NCBI GenBank assembly: GCA_963829585.1
Contig: CAWHJD010000013.1
Coordinates: 124,001 to 188,000 of the forward strand
Reading direction: 5' to 3'
Source: Sva-07 sp963829585
GTDB lineage: Bacteria; Actinomycetota; Acidimicrobiia; Acidimicrobiales; Ilumatobacteraceae
Length of the DNA: 64,000 bases
Below the pieces are notes generated by a model. That model ran no database searches. It was not told where the DNA came from and saw only the letters and a list, made by a program, of their open reading frames with translations. Shown piece after piece: positions 58,370 to 64,000 of this stretch (position 1 is the stretch's first letter; every line of letters begins with the position of its first letter). The translations under genes and the position numbers were made by a program.

Positions 58370-59972
58370 ATGGACATCGGCTACGACCCCCAGCGTGTGC
58401 GGGAACTCTCCGGACGCACCGCCGACGCGATCGACGGACTGCGATCGGTCCGCTCCGACGACCCCGCTGCGGCCGGCGCGCTGCGGATCGTCAAGCTGAC
58501 CCGCCGCAACCTCGAAGATCTCTGGATGCCCGCGCTGCTCGGCATCGCGCACAGTGACGCCATGGTGTCCTGGACCGGACTCGACCCCACGATCGGCCGG
58601 TGGACCGCGATGTCACCGCTCGCCGACGACATCCTGCTCGGGTACGTCACCTGGGCCGATCGGTTGCAGCCCGGCACAGTGGACCCCGGCACAGTGGACC
58701 CCGGCAAGCTCGATCTCGACGTTCTCGCTCGCGAGCTCGCACTGCGAGTGGCACGCGACCCGGACTTCGCCGACCGATTGCTGGCGCTCGCCCCGGCGAC
58801 GACGATCATCGGGAACCTGACCGCGCGGGCCGACTTCCCGCCGACGTTCCTGGCCGACGTCGTCACGGCGATGATGTGGCCCCACGGCCCGCAGACCACC
58901 GTCGATCTCGACGGGTACGCAGCCTCACTCTCGAACGCCATGGCGGCCCTGCTGCACCATCCGCGCTGCATGCCTCGACCTCCTCCTGGATCCGGGCGTG
59001 CTGTACGGCATCGCAAGCTGGGGTCGTCTGGACGCCGACGTCGTGAGGGAGTTCACGCTCACCGGCCTCTACGACGCCGTCGCTGCCGATCCCGCCCGGC
59101 TCGCCGACGGCTACCGGGTGCTCGCCACGCTCACGAGGATGGCGAACGGTCCGCTCGACGACGGGCTGAACCCTGCCATGGCCGTCGGCCTCGCCGGATC
59201 GATGGCCGGCTACGTCCCGACACTGGCGCCCGCACTCGCCTTCGAGGTCAACGCGAGGTCGGTGGTGGTGGTCGATGGCGTGGAGATCGACCTCGGCACC
59301 TACGACGAACTGGTCGGCCTCTTCGGCGTCGTCCTGCGAGACCGCTCTGCTCAGGCGGCGATCGGCCCTGTCGTGAGCGCGTACGCCAGGCAGACCGTCA
59401 CCGAGCTGGGTGCCGGTGTGGGCACGCTCACCGGGGTCGAGCACGTGGCCGACTTCGCCGATCTCCTCGTGGATGCCACTCGAGCCGAGCAGACCACCCT
59501 GATGGCCGAAGCGGCCGCCGAGGAAGGGCGACGACGCCAGCTCGGTGGAGTACTCGGTTTCGGGCTGTCGGCGATCGCGTCGGTGTTCGGCGGCGGCCCG
59601 GCCGTGCGGTCGGTCGTGTCGGCCGCCGTGCTGGTCGGTACCGAACTGGTGGCGGACGTCGAGCCGGAGACCATGCCCGACGGCCTGTTCGGCCCGACGG
59701 CCCACAACCTGATCACGATGGCAGCGGTCGCGGTCGTCGTGAACGACTCCGGCGTCAGGCGAGAGTTGGGAATGGGCTCGATCGGCCCCGCCCGGCTCCG
59801 CGAGATGTCCCGGCGCCTCGACGACATCGCCGACGAGTCCGACCTCACCGACCGCCTGACCAAGGTCCGCGAGTTCGAACGTTGGATTGCGACCGAGGTC
59901 CCGGCGCTCGACGCCCACCTCAACACCGTCAGGATGATGCCCGGCATGGACACCCTCAAGGAGCGGGTGTGA
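58370..59972 (+). CDS. Large hypothetical protein paired with the WXG100-like protein, frameshifted
   Basis: About 534 residues from ATG 58370, with a frame change near 58970. The N-terminus (GYDPQRVRELSGRTADAIDGL) is helical like a WXG/LXG-type head. The remainder is Ala/Asp-rich and mostly helical, with a hydrophobic stretch near LGFGLSAIASVFGGG and VSAAVLVGTELVADV. A 15-bp in-frame tandem duplication (58670-58699) gives GTVDPGTVDPG. I do not recognise the family. Its position after a WXG100-like gene suggests a type VII-linked substrate or partner. Confidence 0.72.
58670..58699 (+). repeat. 15-bp in-frame tandem duplication
   Basis: CCCGGCACAGTGGAC occurs twice in tandem, followed by a partial third copy CCCGGCA. 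It adds five residues without changing frame. Confidence 0.75.
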
Positions 59973-59996
59973 TCTCGCAGACCCCATCGAGTTTCT

Positions 59997-60037
59997 GCGT
60001 CAGCGACAACGTTCACTCTGGACGTTGTCGCTGACGC
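59997..60037. repeat. Perfect 16-bp palindrome, GCGTCAGCG family
   Basis: GCGTCAGCGACAACGT and its exact inverse around a 9-nt loop, 24 nt after the hypothetical gene and 38 nt before gnd. It shares GCGTCAGCGACAACG with 18893-18941. It may be a terminator or a mobile REP-like element. Confidence 0.78.
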
Positions 60038-60075
60038 GGAACGGCGATCCGTCGTGTTCGTGGCAGTGTGTGGTC

Positions 60076-61101
60076 ATGCAAATCGGGATGATCGGGCTCG
60101 GTCGGATGGGCGCCAACATGGTGCGCAGACTCCAACGCGACGGACACGACTGCGTCGTCCACGACATCGACGTGGAAGCGATCGGTGCGCTCGAATCCGA
60201 ACTCGGCGTGGTCGGTGCCCGCTCGCTCGCCCAGATGGTCGCCGCGCTGGCGCCACCACGAATCGTGTGGATCATGGTGCCCGCAGCATTCGTCGGGTCG
60301 ACCGTCGACTCGCTCGCCGCTCTCCTCGATCCCGACGACACGATCATCGACGGCGGCAACTCGTGGTACCGCCACGACGTCGACCGGTCCGCCGCCCTCG
60401 CGCCATCGGGCATCAACTACCTCGACGTCGGCACCAGTGGCGGCGTATTCGGCCTCGAACGCGGCTACTGCCTGATGATCGGCGGACCCGATGCTGCCGT
60501 CGAACGCCTCACCCCGATCTTCGAGACCCTCGCCCCCGGCATCGGCCGGACCGAACGCACACCCGGGCGGACCGACGCCGAAGCACCGGAGGAGCATGGC
60601 TGGCTGCACTGCGGCCCGAGCGGAGCCGGGCACTTCGTGAAGATGGTGCACAACGGCATCGAATACGGCCTCATGGCGGCCTACGCCGAGGGTCTCAACG
60701 TGCTGGCGAAGGCCGACATCGGCGCGATCCACCATGCCGCCGACGCCGAGACCGCTCCGCTCGACTCGGCGCAGTACTACCGGTACGACCTCGACCTCGC
60801 CCGCATCACCGAGGTGTGGCGCCGCGGATCCGTGGTCAGCTCCTGGCTGCTCGACCTCACCGCGGAGGCCTTGCACGCCGACCCCGAACTGAGCGCCTAC
60901 GCCGGTGTGGTGAGCGACTCCGGGGAAGGTCGCTGGACCATCAACGCAGCCATCGACGAAGGGGTACCGGTCCCCGTCCTGTCGGCGGCGCTGTACCAGC
61001 GGTTCAGTTCGCGGGGTCGCTCCGACGTTGCCGATCAGGTGTTGTCGGCGATGCGCGCCGGCTTCGGTGGCCACATCGAGAAGAAGGACACGACACGGTG
61101 A
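60076..61101 (+). CDS. gnd: 6-phosphogluconate dehydrogenase, short NAD-type
   Basis: 341 residues, the short form of the family. The dinucleotide motif is IGLGRMGANM (residues 6-15). IIDGGNSWYRHD, LDVGTSGGVFG and GAGHFVKMVHNGIEYGLM supply the substrate Ser, Lys and Asn residues. It decarboxylates 6-phosphogluconate to ribulose 5-phosphate. The stop overlaps the zwf GTG by 4 nt, so the two oxidative pentose-phosphate enzymes are co-translated. Confidence 0.94.
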   Translation: MQIGMIGLGRMGANMVRRLQRDGHDCVVHDIDVEAIGALESELGVVGARSLAQMVAALAPPRIVWIMVPAAFVGSTVDSLAALLDPDDTIIDGGNSWYRHDVDRSAALAPSGINYLDVGTSGGVFGLERGYCLMIGGPDAAVERLTPIFETLAPGIGRTERTPGRTDAEAPEEHGWLHCGPSGAGHFVKMVHNGIEYGLMAAYAEGLNVLAKADIGAIHHAADAETAPLDSAQYYRYDLDLARITEVWRRGSVVSSWLLDLTAEALHADPELSAYAGVVSDSGEGRWTINAAIDEGVPVPVLSAALYQRFSSRGRSDVADQVLSAMRAGFGGHIEKKDTTR

Positions 61102-62549
61102 CGGACCAGCCCTCGACGTCCGCCCGCCACATCGACACGGGTGGGATGCAGACCAACCAACCCGACGCCGATGCGTTGGTGCTGTTCGGCGCCACCGGAG
61201 ATCTCGCAGTGCGCAAGTTGTTCCCGGCGCTGTACCGGCTCGAACGCTCGGGGGTGCTGGAGGTCCCCGTGATCGGTGTCGCCCGCAGCGAGTGGACCGA
61301 CGACGACTTCCGTCGGCACGCGCGCGAGTCGATCGCCGAGCACATCGACGATCCGGATCCGGCCGTGATCGACTCGCTCTGCGAGCGACTCGACCTCGTG
61401 CAGGGCGACTACTCCGACGAGAACACCTGGAACGATCTGCGCGCCACGCTCGACCGGCACAACTCGATGGTCGCCGTCTTCTACATGGCCATTCCACCGA
61501 CCATGTTCCCCACCGTCGCCACGAAGCTCGCTTCCGTGGGCCTGAACCGACGCGGCCGGATCGTCGTCGAGAAGCCGTTCGGCCGCGACCTGCAGTCGGC
61601 GATCGAACTGAACAAGACACTCCACGAGGTGTTCGCGGAGGACCACATCTTCCGCATCGACCACTACCTCGGCAAGGAAGCGGTCGAGGATCTGCTCGTG
61701 TTCCGCTTCGCCAACACCCTGCTGGAGCCCGTGTGGAATCGCAACTACGTCCGCAGCGTCCAGGTGACGATGTCGGAGACCCTCGACGTCGAGGGTCGGG
61801 GCTCGTTCTACGAAGGTGTCGGCGCGATCCGTGACGTGCTGCAGAACCACGTCCTGCAGGTGGTGTCACTGTTGGCGATGGAACCCCCGGCCGGCGCCGA
61901 CTCGGGGTTCCTGCAGGACGAGAAAGCGAAGGTGATCGCCGCGATGCGACCGATCACGACCGACGCCCTCGTACGCGGGCAGTACGTCGGCTACCGCGAC
62001 GAGCCCGGCGTCGATCCGGACTCCAACGTCGAGACCTTCGCGGCGGTCCGCCTCGAGATCGACTCGTGGAGGTGGGCCGGCGTGCCGTGGTACATCCGCG
62101 TGGGCAAGGCCATGAAGCAGAGTGCCACCGAAGCCGTACTGGAGCTCCGCGAGCCCCCGCGCATGCTGTTCGACGAGTCCGGTGGCCCGCCCCCGGGCCG
62201 CAACCTGATCCGCCTCCGGCTGGGCAAGAACGACGGCGTGACGTTCGCGCTGCAGGCGAAGACGCCCGGGCCCGACCTCGACAGCCAGGAGGTCGACGTC
62301 GACGTCGACTTCGCGGCCGCGCTGGGTGAACGCCAGGACGCCTACGAGCGCCTGATCGGCGACGCGCTCATCGGATCGCTGCGACGCTTCGCCCGCCAGG
62401 ACATCGTCGAGGGAACGTGGCGCGTCGTGCAGCCGGCACTCGACGATCCCGGCGAGGTGGTCCCCTACTTCCGCGGGTCGTGGGGCCCCGCCGACGCCGA
62501 CGACATCCTCCTGAACGGCGACCACTGGTTCGAGCCCACCCCCGCCTGA
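61098..62549 (+). CDS. zwf: Glucose-6-phosphate 1-dehydrogenase
   Basis: 483 residues from GTG 61098 overlapping gnd. The nucleotide loop is FGATGDLAVRKLFP (30-43), the active-site motif is RIDHYLGKEAVED near residue 190 with catalytic His and Lys, and VEKPFGRDL is conserved. It oxidises glucose 6-phosphate to 6-phosphogluconolactone. A lactonase (pgl) is not adjacent. Confidence 0.95.
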   Translation: MTDQPSTSARHIDTGGMQTNQPDADALVLFGATGDLAVRKLFPALYRLERSGVLEVPVIGVARSEWTDDDFRRHARESIAEHIDDPDPAVIDSLCERLDLVQGDYSDENTWNDLRATLDRHNSMVAVFYMAIPPTMFPTVATKLASVGLNRRGRIVVEKPFGRDLQSAIELNKTLHEVFAEDHIFRIDHYLGKEAVEDLLVFRFANTLLEPVWNRNYVRSVQVTMSETLDVEGRGSFYEGVGAIRDVLQNHVLQVVSLLAMEPPAGADSGFLQDEKAKVIAAMRPITTDALVRGQYVGYRDEPGVDPDSNVETFAAVRLEIDSWRWAGVPWYIRVGKAMKQSATEAVLELREPPRMLFDESGGPPPGRNLIRLRLGKNDGVTFALQAKTPGPDLDSQEVDVDVDFAAALGERQDAYERLIGDALIGSLRRFARQDIVEGTWRVVQPALDDPGEVVPYFRGSWGPADADDILLNGDHWFEPTPA

Positions 62550-62586
62550 AACCTTGCATCAACCTTGCATCAGGGGTCAGACCCCT
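62550..62586 (+). terminator. Terminator-like palindrome after zwf, with tandem 11-mers
   Basis: Two tandem AACCTTGCATC copies (62550-62571) lead into AGGGGTC-A-GACCCCT (62572-62586) followed by TTTTG. The core is shared with 2107-2119. It resembles a Rho-independent terminator built from a dispersed REP-like repeat. Confidence 0.65.
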
Positions 62587-62608
62587 TTTGTGACAATGTG
62601 CGATCGCG

Positions 62609-63496
62609 ATGTGGATCCCCATCACGCTCGCCGCCGCGACATTCCAGATCCTGCGCACGTCGCGGCAGCATCAACTGCGCTCGGTGCTGTCGGTCAACGG
62701 CGCCGGGTTCGTCCGCTACGCGTACGGCTTCCCGCTGGCACTGATCGTTGCGTTCGTCACGTTCGGCATCGTCGGCGAACCGGTCCCGTCGATCCCGCCT
62801 CGCTTCTGGCCGATCATCGCCGGCGCCGGTGTCGTCCAGATCCTGGGCACCGTCGCGCTGCTGCGGGCGTTCGATCTCCGGAACTTCGCCATCGGCACCG
62901 TGTACGCGAAGACCGAGGTGATCCTCGTCGCCGTGGTCAGCGCGATCGCACTCGGCGAACCGCTCGAACCGCTCGGCTGGGTCTTCGCGTTCATCTGCAT
63001 GGCCGGCGTTGCGTGGCTCGCCGCGCCCGACCGGATCCTCGACATCCTCGGTGACGCCCGCGACCCGGCCGCGCTCATGGGCATCCTCGCCGCGGCCGGT
63101 TTCGCGGTCGCCGCAGTGGGCATCCGCGGAGCATCGACGTCGCTCGAGGGGCCCACGTGGAACCGGGCACTCCTGACCCTCACCGTGATGCTGGGGATCC
63201 AGACGCTCGTGAACTCGACGCAGCTCCTCGTCACCGATCGTGCCGAGCTGCCGCGAGTCGCCCGTGCGTGGCGGTTCGCCCTCCCGGTCGGCATCCTCAG
63301 CCTGTGCGGCTCGATCGGCTGGGCGGTCGCCGTCACCCTGACCAACGCCGCCAAGGTCCGCACGCTCGGTCAGGTCGAGATCGTCATCGCGTTCGTCATC
63401 TCCGCCCGCGTGCTCCACGAACGCCACAGCCGCGCCGAGTACCTCGCGAGCGCGCTCGTGCTCGTCGGAGTCGTCGGCGTGGTCGTGTTCGGCTGA
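62609..63496 (+). CDS. EamA/DMT-superfamily permease
   Basis: 295 residues with about ten hydrophobic helices in two repeats. ALLRAFDLRNFAIGTVYAKTEVILVAVVSAIALGEP is split over the end of the first repeat, and the second ends LGQVEIVIAFVISARVLHER. Both match the EamA pattern of a helix ending in a conserved Glu. It transports or exports an unknown small metabolite. Confidence 0.85.
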   Translation: MWIPITLAAATFQILRTSRQHQLRSVLSVNGAGFVRYAYGFPLALIVAFVTFGIVGEPVPSIPPRFWPIIAGAGVVQILGTVALLRAFDLRNFAIGTVYAKTEVILVAVVSAIALGEPLEPLGWVFAFICMAGVAWLAAPDRILDILGDARDPAALMGILAAAGFAVAAVGIRGASTSLEGPTWNRALLTLTVMLGIQTLVNSTQLLVTDRAELPRVARAWRFALPVGILSLCGSIGWAVAVTLTNAAKVRTLGQVEIVIAFVISARVLHERHSRAEYLASALVLVGVVGVVVFG

Positions 63497-63507
63497 TCGC
63501 TCACCTC

Positions 63508-63513
63508 TACTGT
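63508..63513 (+). promoter_or_regulatory. -10 box for the LtrA-like gene (leaderless)
   Basis: TACTGT, 7 nt before ATG 63521. Confidence 0.5.
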
Positions 63514-63520
63514 CACGTCC

Positions 63521-64000
63521 ATGCGCGGCCTCGAGCTCCCCGAACGCACCGAGGACTTCACAGCGGATCCGGTCGAGCTGTTCTTCGACCTCGCCTACGT
63601 CTTCGCGTTCTCGCAGATCGTTTCGTCGCTCCTCGGCAACCCCACCTGGGACGGCATCGGCGACGCACTGCTGATCTTCCTGCTGCTGTGGCTTCCGTGG
63701 TCGCAGTTCGCATGGTCGGCCAATGCCGTCCCGGGGAATTCCAGAACCGTGCGGATCCTGTTCCTGGTGGCAACGGCGGCGAGTGTGCCGATGGCCGCAG
63801 CCGTCGGCACTGCACTCACCAGCAGCGGCGGATTCTACGCCGTCCCACTCGCCGTCATCTTCCTGTCGGCACTCGGAATGATGGTGGCCGGCCTCGATTC
63901 CGACAGCGAGGAGTTCCGGTCGGCCCTCCGATACGCCCGCCCGAACCTCGTTGCCATGGCGATCATCGTCGTCGGTGGATTCGTGGACTCGCCGTTGCGG
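63521..64000 (+). CDS. LtrA-family low-temperature-requirement membrane protein (truncated by window edge)
   Basis: 160 residues are visible and the frame is open at the right edge. The family start is VELFFDLAYVFAFSQIVSSLL, followed by several hydrophobic helices. LtrA proteins are multi-helix membrane proteins first linked to growth in the cold; their biochemical role is unknown. Confidence 0.85.
   Translation, partial: MRGLELPERTEDFTADPVELFFDLAYVFAFSQIVSSLLGNPTWDGIGDALLIFLLLWLPWSQFAWSANAVPGNSRTVRILFLVATAASVPMAAAVGTALTSSGGFYAVPLAVIFLSALGMMVAGLDSDSEEFRSALRYARPNLVAMAIIVVGGFVDSPLR

Noticed and set aside
60013..61869. 618-codon minus-strand open frame
   Set aside because: It is antisense to gnd and zwf, both clear enzymes; low-complexity Arg/Gly/Ser composition.
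1..64000. tRNA, rRNA, IS elements, integrases or prophage genes
   Set aside because: No cloverleaf-like tRNA, rRNA segment, transposase motif or phage gene was recognised by eye. Only short repeats and the HNH/vapBC relics hint at mobility.

Overview
This window is chromosomal DNA from a high-GC actinobacterium. Leaderless promoters, DUF222/HNH endonucleases, an F420-type luciferase-like oxidoreductase, a wax ester synthase and LPxTG proteins together suggest Acidimicrobiia (Ilumatobacter-like). That placement is inference; no rRNA or tRNA gene was seen. About 55 genes occupy nearly all of the window.

Layout: 220-4498 is a TetR-controlled heterodimeric ABC exporter operon. 4503-7601 holds two broken paralogous LPxTG surface proteins around a secreted SGNH hydrolase, with signs of segmental duplication. 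7763-13327 carries TesB thioesterase, a DsbA-like protein, a GlsB-type membrane protein, an amidase, a P450 and a HAD hydrolase. 13403-15989 carries a secreted DUF1524/Excalibur nuclease and a DUF222-HNH protein. 15997-20095 has a PIG-L deacetylase, a glycerol-1-phosphate-dehydrogenase-like enzyme and two Gfo/Idh oxidoreductases. 20411-26330 has a PKD-repeat secreted protein and a giant cyclase-ATPase-TPR regulator. 26472-32290 has TldD/TldE, small proteins, a sulfotransferase, a decayed DUF222-HNH gene and VapBC remnants. 32595-39793 has a methyltransferase, an HtrA-like lipoprotein, a MOSC protein and a neutral-lipid group (zinc alcohol dehydrogenase, WS/DGAT, HAD-PlsC fusion). 39957-46686 has a solute-binding lipoprotein fused to peptidoglycan-binding domains, an LLM oxidoreductase, thioredoxin, CHAD and CYTH proteins and a second amidase. 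46754-52169 has an amine-catabolism-like cluster and an AcuI-type reductase. 52238-58050 has a sulfurtransferase, a TauE/SafE permease and a TPP-riboswitch operon thiN-thiB-thiP-thiQ. 58072-59972 has a WXG100-like protein and a large partner. 60076-62549 has gnd-zwf. The right end has an EamA permease and a truncated LtrA-like protein.

Two genome-wide signals stand out. First, at least 18 genes are split by single-base frameshifts, including housekeeping-type genes such as TldD and ThiB, so sequence or assembly indels are more likely than mass pseudogenisation. For these genes I give the full span across the frames. Second, at least 14 start codons lie 6-7 nt after a TA(C/G)NNT -10 hexamer, implying widespread leaderless transcription. 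This also fixes several start choices.

Four families of short dispersed or palindromic repeats were also seen.
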